NCBI GenBank assembly: GCA_026874595.1
Contig: CM049310.1
Span: 51,029,058 to 51,093,057 of the forward strand
Source of the DNA: Sipunculus nudus
Taxonomy: Eukaryota; Annelida; Sipuncula; Golfingiida; Sipunculidae
Direction: 5' to 3'
Length of the DNA stretch: 64,000 nucleotides
Part shown: positions 25,901-39,300 of the stretch, in pieces
How positions within the stretch are numbered: the first letter of the stretch is position 1
Layout: every line of letters begins with the position of its first letter
The notes under the pieces: generated by a model
What the model was told of the DNA's origin: nothing
What the model saw: only the letters and a program-made list of their open reading frames with translations
Database searches by the model: none
Position numbers and translations under genes: made by a program

Positions 25901-28900
25901 GGGCTTGTCATCTATGCTGTAACTTTGTAATATAGAGATATCATCATTGTTTCAATTACTTTCCATAAGATTAGCAGACTGTGCACAGCTTAATATTTAA
26001 TAAGCATTGTTGTTCCAAAGGGCATGAGGCAGTTGAATATTGAGGTAATGACAGTCTGAATGAATTGTGCAATTTTCTTAAAGTTTCTATTTGTTGTTTA
26101 AAATTGTTGATTGGACAGGTAGACCCCAAAAAATGTTTTATATAGATATGTTAACTTTGAACATTACCGAGTGTTACATTTCTTGAAGGGAGGGGAATGA
26201 ATGCAGCCTTTGCAATTGGACGCCTATGTGACTTAGAATCTGGAAGGAACCGACTTCTTAGCCTGCCAGAGTCAGAAAAAATGGTAATGTATACATGAGT
26301 ATCAAATTAACATTATGTACTGATAACCTTATGACATATTACAAGTAATAATTACCTCCTAAGTTCAAAAGTGAAATATTATTGGATATTCTGCCACATA
26401 CATATATGGTCTGTTAATGTATATGCCAAAATGGAGTTTTGTAGATACTACTGGTATGTTTTCAGCAAAATTATGCCACTGCTGGATTGAATTATCTAAA
26501 ACCTGGCTTGATTATTGGGTTAGCGGTGAACTGATGCCTAACTGTTTTGCTTTGACCTTTGACCTTTCTCTGTTCATCTGTTATGGGTGATAATTCCTGC
26601 ATAGGGGTGTGGCTTGGCTTGGAAATTTTGCATGTCCATAGATCTCGGATAGCTTTTTCTCAATCACACAACTTGAGGAGCCAGCTACATGCATTTTTAC
26701 TTGGTATCCATCTGTATGTCTGCCTAATATGAAAATCTCTCCTAAGTCAGGAGTGGTTTGACCTATTGGCCTGAATTTTTCAGGTTTATCCATCATGGAT
26801 AGCTTTATCTGGTACATTAGACTTGTGGCATCAGCTGCAATCTTTTATGCATGGCATACATGTGTTCATTTGCTGTGGATGAAAATCTTTTATGTCTCAG
26901 GAGTGGTTTGACATGCTGGCCTGAAATTTTGCACATCCATAGATCTTGTACTCAAAACTGGTTGCACCACCCACAGTTGTGATGTTGTATGCATCCCTGC
27001 TTATATCTCAGGAGTGATCAGAGGTATCACCCTGAAGTTTTGCACATCAACACATCTTGGATAGCTCTCTTGTACAGAAGACATGTTGCACCAACTACAA
27101 AAACATTTGCTTATTATACATCCTTACACATATCTTAGGAGTGGTTTGAAATTTTAATGTTCTTCGATCTTTGATAGCTTATCTCAAACACAAGACTGGT
27201 GGCACCACCTTCCGCTGTTTTCATGTAGCGTCCATCTGTGCATCTGTTTGGGTGAAAATCACACATATCTCAGGATGTTGAAATGTGGGACATGGGATAC
27301 TGAAGATTAATTTTTGGCAGGGATCCAAATAAAAGGGACAACAATCAAGTAGGATTATTTAACATTTTGTCTTTGAGGAGGTATGCATGTGCTTTACTGA
27401 ATTTTAATGTCATTCCAGTTTGGCTTGTCAAATTGAGTCTAGGACATGTCATTAAGTTAGCTACCAACCATCTGGACAGCTCTAAGGTAATGTGAATATG
27501 AATTATTTTATGTATTGTTTATCATTTTCAGATTACACAACTAGCCAAGATGTTGTGCTGCACAGACACGGGTGCCAGTAAAAATGCCTGTTTTGCCCTG
27601 AGTTGCTTAGCAACCAACAAAGATGGTCACAAACGTTTACTGCAAAATTTTCACTCAAATGAAGTAATACGCACATTGTCGGAGCTCCTGTCTGCGGAGG
27701 ATGCCGAGACAGGTTGGTTTGCAGCCATGTGAGTGTCAAATGAATAATTTTTATACTTGGTATGTAATGTTTTAACTTTCAAATAATAAGAATAATTGAA
27801 ATTATATAAAAATGATTGTGATGGTTACATCTGCAGATCCTGAACTGTTTAAAATTATAAATAAAACAAAATGTACATTTTGGAATCCTAATCAAAGACC
27901 ATTGACGCCTCAGTTTATACTCTGTAAGATCATGTAAATCCTAAAAAAAATTGTAAAATGTCAAGATTTGCACATTATCAGAATAAGTGAGAGTAATGTA
28001 TGGGACTCATAAATCCCATACAGTCAGTTTTGTTATAATCTTGATATATTTGTATGATGCTTAGCTAGTTTGATAAATATATCTTTATATATAAAACTTA
28101 TACATCTAAGAATTTGGGGTCTTTTAAGATCCAGGAAATATCCGTAAATTTTTCTTTTACATCATGAAAACAAATAAAACTTTGTAAATTGTAGAGCAAA
28201 AATTGCATCTGAACACTATCAGAAATTTATGTATGATTTGCATATTTGTCTGTAGGACATTACGGACGTTGGCCAGTCAACCCAAGGGGTGTTTGAGACT
28301 ACGGGAGCACACAGAAGTCTTAGCGGCACTTCAGGTTAGGATCTCTAGGCTGCCACACCTGGCTAGATTGCTTTGGTTTTTCAGTACTTGTGCAGGCATA
28401 AAGCAAGTTAGTTTTTCAGCCTTCACTCTTTCCAAGAGTGAAGTACTGTGTGAAAAAAATATGAAAAGGATGGAATACTGACATTAATAACCAAGTGACA
28501 TGGTTTATATTAGATCCTCAGCTTATAAGGAAAATATTCAGCCATAGACCAGTGGGAGAACAAAAATTGTAAGCAATGACCCCACCAAAACTATATTGTA
28601 GCATGAATTCAAAGAAAAAATATACAGAGCAATTTGGCAAGTTTTTCTTCTTTTTCAGTTTAACAGTCTAGACAAAATACATCTAATTTTAACAAAACTG
28701 AGGAAGGATAAATTAGTGTTTGAGTTCATGAAATGATGCCTAAGAACATCACAAAGTCTGATCTATATTCATTCATACCTTTAAGAATTCTTTGAAGAGG
28801 GTTAGTCTGGAGCATCAAGTAACCACAATGCTAAATAGTGATTCTGTGCTCATTTTACAAAAAAAAAATATCCACCAAAATAGGAGATATGGTTTGACAC

Positions 28901-30306
28901 AACAATTTTGGGGGGTTAAGAGAATTATAGATATGGTGAATGGCAGATCCCTTGTACACAATACATGTCAGAATGTCTTCCCCATTTTACAGCAGTGCAC
29001 ATGGGATCATTTTCTGAAAAGCTGGTATGTTTTTTATAGGTCATTAAGAACCAGACAGGGATCAGCGGTGATCTGAGAGAAGAAGTCCTTACAACCCTAG
29101 ACATACTCAAGTGTCTTGATAAGCCAGCACCTCCACAAGTTGAAGGTAATGTACCATTGAAAATACAGGACTCAAGGTGTGAGGGGGAGATTGAATGTAG
29201 TATGTAATAGACTGAGGAGTGAGTGAATGTAGCCATCAGTATGTTATAGACTGAGGAGTGAGTGTAGCCATCAGTATGTTATAGACTGAGGAGTGAGTGA
29301 ATGTAGCCATCAGTATGTTATAGACTGAGAAGTGAGTGAATGTAGCCATCAGTATGTTATAGACTGAGAAGTGAGTGAATATAGCCATCAATATGTTATA
29401 AACTGAAGAGTTAGTGAATGTAGCCATCAGTATGTTATAGACTGAGAAGTGAGTGAATGTAGCCATCAGTATGTTATAGACTGAGAAGTGAGTGAATGAA
29501 GCCATCAGTATGTTATAAACTGAAGAGTTAGTGAATGTAGCCATCAGTATGTTATAGATTGAAGAGTGAGTGTAGCCATCAGTATGTTATAGATTGAGGA
29601 TTGAGTGAATATAGCCATCAGTATAATACAGACTGAGGAGTGAGTGAATGTAGCCATCAGTATGTTATAGATTGAGGAGTGAGTGAATGTAGCCATCAGT
29701 ATGTTATAGATTGAGGAGTGAGTGAATGTAGCCATCAGTATGTTATAGATTGAGGAGTGAGTGAATGTAGCCATCAGTATGTTATAGATTGAGGAGTGAG
29801 TGAATATAGCCATCAGTATAATACAGGCTGAGGAGTGAGTAAATGTAGCTAAACACTGACTGTTGCACTCACATGCTTATGCATCACTAGACTTTATATG
29901 TTCTTTTAAGTGCATACAGTGAACCATACATGAAAACTGTCGATGTCTGCATGTCAGATTTTGTTATGATTTTGCTCTGGTTAATATCACTTTTAGTCAA
30001 ATATTAGTGCAATAGCCTGTCACTAGCGTACTGTTGTGTGTGAAGATGCAAGTGATTAATAAATCATGGATCAAAGCCCTCCTTAAAACCTTCCTTGTCA
30101 GTATATGTGTATGAACACAAGAAACAGGTGGAATATAAAACTGTTACATTTGGAGTATGCCCACTTGATTAAATATGGGTAATTGGCAGTTTTGAAACGG
30201 AACAGAAGTCTTGAAATTATGAGTAAATGAACAATGATGTATTGACAAAATGTTAACAATGTCCCATGTACGTTGAAACAATTAAATGCTTAAAGTACAA
30301 TTATTG

Positions 30307-30349
<43 letters not shown>

Positions 30350-33300
30350 CAGCTTAATTTCAATATACAGTCATGTCTTTCACAAAAGATATATACATGA
30401 GAGTTTAATACATACAGAGATAAGATGATGCTGTCTCTCCGACCCATATTAGTAGTTAACTGTGCTTTATTTCCAGTTACTGGGCCATCTGAAGTACAAG
30501 TTACGTGGAATGAGATGACAACCAAAAGTGGCTTAAAAATTTCCTATCAGCTTTACAATGGTAAGAGAGTTTATTCAGCTCTTTTGCTAAACAAACGTAT
30601 GTGTGTAATGTTGAAACAATGTTGTGTGATCAGTGGACAATGTAAAATTAGGTGGAGGCAAATTTTACACTGGCATCGTCATTGAACATCTTGTGATAGG
30701 CTGCAGCTTTGTGAAGTGGCTGGGATTTGATAAAGATGAACCTAGCAGTATTGTTTAGGTCACACTTTTTGGTAAAACCTGTATACGCTTTTGGTAAAGT
30801 TAGATAAATGATCACATTTATGTTTCTCTTATTCCGGAACAAATCACTGTTGTTTCTGGCAATGCAGTAATGTTCAGGTAATTACAGCTCTTCTAACGCT
30901 GCAGTTAAACTGTCTTGTGTCCGCACAGTTACTTTTAGCACTGTTATACTGATTTGCTTTTAATCATCTTAAGTGCTTTCATCTGTATCAGCCATTGAAC
31001 ATTATTAGGGATTTCCAAAGTGCTGCCCTCTACTGGTAGTTGTTCATACTAATGTCTGATGTGACCAATGTAACCATATACCTCATTGCCATTTATTGAA
31101 TGACAAACTGCATGGGAAATCGAATGAAACAATAATGTTGCACACTGTTCTTTATGGCAAGTGAAGAACTTTATTGATGATGTAACATTAATCCTTGTTA
31201 AATCATTGCAGTTGCCTTTAGTTGTAGCTTGAATAGCACATTCTGTTAACCAAACTGTTTTATACAGTGAAATATTGTTTCATAATAATAAAAAGTGAAG
31301 TAATCTGCTATACACAGCATAAAGTTGCTTTCACTAACCTTTGATAACACCTTTGATTTAACTGCAGGCAGTCAGTGTATATACTCAGGGAAGGCCTTTG
31401 GTGAGACCGTCAACACCCTTCAACCATTTACAACTTATAACTTCCGAGTGAGGGCATCGACAGAGGGTGATCATTCTCCACTTAGTGACCCCACAGTGTT
31501 TACGACGGAGGAATCAGGTAAGGCTGTCAAAATGTGATATACCAGTACAGGCATTAATCTCAGCTCAAGTGGTCATGTGACTGGCTCATTTGGATACTAC
31601 TATTTGCTGGAAATGTGCTAATTTTTTTTTTTTTTTTTTTTGGGGGGGGGGGGGGGGTCACTGAAGTTTATCATTTATTAATTTTCCAGTTTTAGTTTTG
31701 TTCTCACTGTTAATGTCACAAGGGTAAGATAATAAATTTTTAGATCCAAGACAGATAAAGATAAATTCCTGAAATATTGCAAGTTTGGGAATCTCTTCTG
31801 AAGTTAATGGAATGTCTTATTCAGTGTACTTTCAATTTCTCTGTATACATCATTGTATAATTTTTAATAGAATGTCTTATTTAGTTTACTTTCAATTTCT
31901 CTCTACACATCATTGTATGACCAGCCACTGAAGTCTGTTTATGGTGATACTTAAATGTTATTTGTGATCCTAGTGAGGTAAAAGCAGTTATGCATAGGGA
32001 AACCTACATAAACCCAATTTAAGGCAATGTTCAGAGCTATGTATGAAAGTACTTAGAATAAAGTTACAACATCTGATTTTAACTTTCTTTTTCTTGTTAC
32101 AGTGCCTGAAGCACCACAGAATCTCAGAATATTAGGTGTAACCACTACACAGCTACGTATTGGCTGGGAACCACCAGAAAAAATAAATGGCAACTTGAGG
32201 GGCTATTATGTTATTAATGGTAGGTCAATGTGACAAACTAGATATATAGATCTATAAACCTGCAACAGGGTGCTTTCTATGATACTTCAAAGTTAAAAGT
32301 CTTTCTTTTTTCTCTCAGTTTATTTGGTAAAAATTACTGAACCATTATAGTTTTTTAAATGGTACACTGTAGCAGAGTTTGTTTCAAATACATTTCAAGG
32401 TATTTTTATAGGGATTTTTCATTTGGAACACCTCTGCCAAATTGTTGGCTTCTAACCTCAGATGCACATAGGGGGCCGCCATGGAAAGTAGTGGTAATCC
32501 GACAAGACGAGGTCATCTGCACACTTGTTGTGCGCTTTGTAAGAGCAAAACAATGTATTTTGTGTACAGGTACTGTGAATCCTCACATATTCTAACTTTA
32601 AAACTATAAGACAACACTGATCCAAGAAATAGAGGGGGAAAATCCCAGGTATACTGATTTGGGCGCACAAGGATACAGTTCATGCCAGGATGCCCACCCC
32701 CTGTGGGTGATGTATGAGGCATTTGTGATAAACTCAACTTTCTAGTATTTTATCTACTGTCTAAAACTGGGCATATTTGATGGAAAGCAATATATCAAGC
32801 CCATATAATACACTTTATAATAGCATGCAAATCAATGTATTCTTTATGGAAACTGTGATCTTCTCTTAGTCAAGTCGGTAGATAAGGCAACCCAGTGGAT
32901 TTCTGGAGAACAGCTCCATAATTGGTGATGTATCATTGGGCCATAGATACATCCAAGGCTGGAAGCCAACATATTCACCCGAGGTGTTCAGAATGAGAGA
33001 TTTATGACCACGTGGAAATTGTAGCCCGTAAACAGATCATTTTTATTATGAAGTCGCAAAATAGTATCTGTTACATGCTTGCTCTTTTCAAGCATTGTCA
33101 CATTAAAGATTATGTTTAGTCACCAGCTATATTATACCATGTGCCATTTTGCAGAGCCAGAATAAAACAAAGCCTTTAGAGAATCATGATGGAGATAGAT
33201 TTTGTGATTTTAAGAAGTTTCTGCTTCCATAAACTGGACCATAGTTATGGTGGAAATACTTTGCATAACAGCTAAGCTGTGGGTTTTTCACTTATTCATG

Positions 33301-36300
33301 TTGTTTTTCATTGTTTCTTTTGTAGGTAAAACTGTGGTGGAACACACAATGGAGCTGAGTAGTATAATCTCAGGTCTGCAGCCCAGTACAACATATGATA
33401 TTCATGTACGTAAAAATTGTCTATAGTATACATTTATCACACCATCCACTTATTTACAATATTGAATATTATAAAGGATGTGATCTTCTGTGATATGTGT
33501 TGATTTGCATACTCTAACACTATACATCATACCATTATATCTAAAAAACAAAAGGAAAACCTGTCCCCTCACAGCATTTGTCTTTGTATTAGTTATCAGT
33601 CTCTGGTTGGTATGGACTTTCGTTTGTTTATCATTTGGGAGAACAGTATGGTTGGGATGAGCTAATTTTTCTTTGAGTTCTTCACAGTTTATAGGTTTGA
33701 TACCTTTTTATTCCCAGGTCTGTGCCTCAACTGTAAAAGGAAAAGGACCAAAAGAAACAATATATGGGACAACATCAGACTTGGGTTTGTATTTTATATT
33801 ATATTTTTTTCTTTGACTATTTTCATGTATAAGTTAATAATACAGATTTAGCGAGATCACTGTCTTGGAATGAATTTTGCAAGCTTTTTAAATTCAGATT
33901 CTTTATGTGCATAAGGATTCCCATATATTTTAATATTGAATCTCCTGGTAAATATTAGTACATTTTTCATTATGACCAAGTACAGTGCCAGAGATGGTAA
34001 ATACAGTAAATTCTGTCAATAAGACCACCCATGGGACTGGCCAAAAGTGGTCTTAATTCACAGGTGGTCTTATTAGACAGGTCAGTGACAATCAGTGTGA
34101 ATGCTTTCAGTTCACTCACAAGTGGTATTTAAAGAAAGGTGTATGGCCTTATTGTCCAGTATTTTCTTGGAACATTTTCAGATTTGACATAACAGCTGTA
34201 ACACTTTTCACATATTTATGTACACTGAGCATACAGGACAGATCAAGCAGGATTGATGCCAAAATCATCCTTTATATCATGTTTTGGTCTTAATGGTTTA
34301 CCTGATATTTTCAAATGCATAATTGAAAAGGAACTTCAGTATACAAACCTGTCCATTTTCAAAGAGACAGCTGAATAATGTCACTAGATATAACTGTGTT
34401 CAGGATTTTTTGTGCTTAATTTGTTATGTACTTTGTTATTTTTTATCTTACAATCAAAGTGTCATATGGTTTATTTTCTAAGTTCATTTCATTGTCTATA
34501 ACATATAGGTGCCCATGCACCGTCCAAGCCAGATGTTACAGTGAGGGGCCGAAATGAGTTGTTTGTGTCCTGGCGAGCCCCGGAGGTGCCTCTGGGGAGG
34601 ATATCACGTTATGATCTCAGTATGAATGGGAAGGTTGTCTACTCGGGAACGGAACTCAGCTTCACAGTACTGAGACTCACGCCAGACACCGAGTATACAT
34701 TTATTGTAAGTAGGGTCTGTCTATGTAAAATTTCACTTATGCTGTCTCAGCATGTTTAATTAACCTTGATATATTCCATGTACATTGGGACACCACTATG
34801 TGTAGATAGAAAAATTCAATTTTAATTAAGTTTTCTTATAGGTATTGGAATATACTGTAGTTCATGCTACCATGTATATTTATTTGGCAATTTAAAGTGT
34901 TACTTCTAAGTTGTAATAACATTATATAAAATAATGTACAAATATCAAGCTTTAGTCAGCTTCACTGAAACCGTATCCTAGCTTTTTGTCCCCAGCTTCC
35001 TTGAAAAGGACGTTTATTTGGGTTTGTCTGTCTGTCCCTCTGTCAGTCTGTCGATCTGTCAGGTTTTCTTTTTTCCATGCCATAGCTTTCCTAAATTTTA
35101 TCCGATTTCATTCAAATTTGGGTCAGTGGTTGATCTCATGCTGACCTTGGTTCGGATTGGTTTTGGATTATCTGTCTCACAAGATAATAATACAATATGA
35201 TATTTAATTTTTTATATGATGAATAAGCCATTTAGTTTCACTAATCACCAACAGGTGTTGCTAGCGGTGGACATAAAATACTTGATTTTTTTTGCAGTAA
35301 CTGCCAGGGGCTGCCATCTTTTGAGCGTGATTAAAACTATTTGTACTTACTGACCACAGACTTTAAAATCATCCTGGGGGTGGGGGGATTCCTTGAATTT
35401 ACTTGTTTTATGAAAGGCCCTGTCTAGTGATATATGTGCAGGCCAGGCCACAACATAAATACGCAAAAATATATACATTCATGTACATGCTCTGATTGTA
35501 ACCTGCTGTGACTTAATAAAGAAGCATAGCAAAATTATTAAGAGCTCTGGTGTGGGTCTGAGTACAAGAGATATGGAGGAGAATTTAAGTTCAAAACCCT
35601 TCACATACTTATTTTTCAAGATACCATGACTTGGCAGTATACTCAATCACATACTTTTTTGTACGCCCTTCTTTTAGACAAGTTGTTTTATGGTATTGGC
35701 AGTGTCCATCCATCTGTATTGTCTGGATTAATGTTTATGCATCTATTTACCATTGGTTTAACCATGAAAACCTTCCAGAAATGTTATGGATTTTCATTAT
35801 TCATTGTGTAATTGTTTACCAATGAAGTTTCTCACCTGAGTTCAATTTTGGCCAAATTTGCACATATTTCATGAGGTCTAAGGTTACAAGACTTCTTGCC
35901 CAAGTTGTATTGTCAAGATAAAAACACAGTATGAATGTTTATTAATACAGTTATTCGACTGAGTTTGAGTCTCTGCAAGATCTACTCATGTTTAAAGAGG
36001 TCAGAGGTCATCAGATTGATGACATGTATTTTTTTACTCTTGCATTGCTCTTGTTTCAAATCATCATAATGATTTATGCATCATGATAATGACTGATAAA
36101 AATAATTGGTGTGATATTTTGTGTGATAAGATATATTTTCTTCTTTTTTTTTAGGTCAGTGCAATAACAAATGAAGGGAAATGTGAAAGTAAACCTGCAA
36201 AAAAGAAGACTGCCAAGGATGAATGTAAGTCAGGTCATTTAACTGTTTTTACCTCTGAAGTAGCAAATTACAGTCAAGATTATGACACTAATATTTCTCC

Positions 36301-39300
36301 TTTTCAAGTTTCTGGAGTCAGGTATATGTGACATATGTAACATTTACATATTTTTTATTCTTGAGATTGCTGTTATATCTCCACCATAAATTTGCCAGGT
36401 TTTGTCATTTACATTGGAACAGAATGCATGTATAAATGAGTTTAAGAGGAATTTATCGAAATTTGGAGTTTGCCTTGGTACAGATATATCATTATATGAA
36501 GCAATGATTTATGTTTCTGTACATCTTTCTTTCAGCAAGAGCCACAACTGGATTTTACACATAATAGAGGAATTATGTAGTTTAAGAAATAAAATAAGCA
36601 GTGGTGGGGGTATCAGCTTTCTGAGTGCTATTACACATATCAACCTTTTCATGAGTTTTTAAATTATATTTTTAATTAGATGAGGGAGAGAGGGCACCAC
36701 TCTACCAACCTCCAGCGAGGAGAGAGAGCGATGCCGGTACAGACGGGAACAAGTCTACAAGCACAAAGAAGCGAAAAGCGCACTTAGCTCATTTAGGGTC
36801 AGAGGTCAGAGAGGTGAATAGTGCCCGCACCTTTACCAGAAGCAACAGTGCCACAGAGAAAAAGGTAAAGTTTTCATGGTGTGTAAATAATTAGGTCTGC
36901 TCACACACTAATATATGCACATGTTATAAGTTATACTGGGTCTGAATATCATCAGTGACTTGCCGTACTGATAAAACTGTGGAATTAAATTATGCAATGA
37001 GCGCCTTCTCCTGTATTAACTTTTATACTTATATGATAATTTTCTTACCTGTTACACCTTTTGTATCTAAATATTGATGTAATTCTAGCATTCATGTTCC
37101 AGTTTAATACTGGTATTTTCAAATTTGTTATACTAAACTACATCTATTAAGTTTGACATAACTCCCATTCCATATTTTAATATATAATTTTTAAATTTTG
37201 TTTTACCATCTATCCTTAACAACATATACAAATAATATCCTTCTTGCATGTAATCCGTGCCTGTAGTGCTGTAGACTAAAGAGTGATACCAAAAATACTT
37301 GCAGTTCTTTTTTGTGACTTGCAGATCAATGGCTGATATTGTAAAGAATATCAGACCTTTTTTTCTACCTACCAATAAAAACAGGAATTTCCACTCTTTC
37401 ATGTTCCCTTTGGTCTTCATAAAATAATTAACTATATTTATGGATATAATCTCTGTAAGTTCCTTCGTTGTGAAATTGCAAAAATAATACTCAGAAAACA
37501 CTGAAAAGGAGAATTAAAAAAATTAACCTCTTTAATATGAAGTCAACCACAGTAGCTCTGTACTTGATCAGGATTACTTGCATGATTTCAGTAATTAAAG
37601 ATGTCCTCAGTCATAGGAATTCCTGCAAAATACAACACAATATCCGTTAAATCTGTTTACAGACAGTCTGTGAGGTATTATATTAATAAGTTACCAGAGG
37701 CACACTGCATGTCAGATTCTGTTAAACGCACATCATATTTGATCTTGTTTTCTTTTTACCTACTAAATTATTCAAGATATATCATATTAGCAAATTTTTA
37801 TTTGATGACCTTAGTCATCATAGAGTGAAAAATACAGACTTACCTACTGTTATAATTATAATTTTGTACTTAGGCCAAAAAAATAAAAAGGTATGGTTCT
37901 TAGACACTTTTTTTCATAAATCACTGCGGGCGGGAGGTATTTTATTTTTTACCCTTTTTTGTAAGTTTCGATAAAAATGTCCTATGATCAGGGAAAAGCA
38001 TGCAACTGACAGGTTTTTTTGCTAAGCAATTAAAAGCACTACATAACAAAGGAAACTGTATCAAAATTGTATTATTTTATATTCTTGAAAGATAAAAATC
38101 AAAATAAAAATGTTTGATGCAGGGGGTTAAAATTGACGCGGGCGGTGCCTGAGAACCATACCTTTTATTTTATTTGGCCTTAGTCTACATTTTGAGAAAA
38201 TACTTTACCAAATAAAATAACTGATGAACAAATTCCCTTTCACCAAATCAAATTATCAATGAAAAATTCTTCTGACAATTACATTTACCTCATATTTATT
38301 TATGTTTCTAAAATCTTTTGAATTTTTAAGATCCCATTTTCTCTGTTGGAATAATTTGGAACAATTTGGGTTGCTGTTGTGTGTTGTTCTAGCTGCAGGA
38401 ATGACCATGACTGTGTAAATTGTTTCCTGACCATTGACCTTTGACCTTTAACCTCTGCTTTCTTCACTTCCTACTGTAGCCTAGAACTCTGTTTTGCCAG
38501 TCCTTCACAGCCTCAGAGCATGCTGCACTATGCCCTACTTGTATTGTTTGCTGATTAAGCTTGTCATCGCTTCAGAACAGCCGATCACGGGCCAGACAGT
38601 TCCAAATCATGAGAAAAACTCTACAAGATGAAACTCTCCTTACAGTTTAAAAGCAAGACAACATACAGATGTTCAGTGATGTACTGAACCCTGACATGAA
38701 TGGTGTTAACTTATGCAGTACATTAGCACACACACATGAACTAAACGCATGCAATGCCTGTAGGATACATCCCCTGTCAGTAAGGAACTTGAGAAAACAG
38801 CTGCTTGAATCACAGAACAAAAGCTTACCACAAGCATGGGCTTTATAAGAAACATTGACAAGAGGGTAAATAGTTTAAAGAGGAAACTGCTGCAGATAGA
38901 AAGGCACCGGCAGTTCTTGCAGGCTGAGTATCCTTATGAGACTGTACAAAGGCACCCAGAGCAGGAAGGAAATCAGTTTAACAGCTGTGTATATATGTGG
39001 TACATTTATGGTAATAACTAACAATGTTGAAGTGGCTGTTCTCCCCCAGAGGTCACTCTGCTACAAGTCCTTAAAAACCCTTTCACTGTAGGTTGTTTCG
39101 ACTCAAAACGAACTTCTCCCAATTTGGATTGTGGTGATGGCTGAAACTACTTTTTTGTCTCAAATGTCAAACTATAAAATCAAAATTTGTTACATTTTAA
39201 GGAAACTCCTGTTTATATTTCACATGTGCATGCTCACAAAATATTACTTATTCCATGAGGTCCTTGCCACAAATATATGTAATCTGCCTTGAAACCATTC

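Noticed and set aside
29236-29813. Long minus-strand frames repeating MATFTHSSVYNIL
   Set aside because: The 39-bp period is a multiple of three, so a stop-free unit stays open; no start context or coding signal beyond the minisatellite.
29187-29850. Regular spaced repeats resembling a CRISPR array
   Set aside because: Units are directly adjacent with no unique spacers, and the genome is eukaryotic.
37133-37501. 122-codon minus-strand frame
   Set aside because: AT-rich and Phe/Ile/Lys/Tyr-dominated, as expected by chance here; no exon borders.
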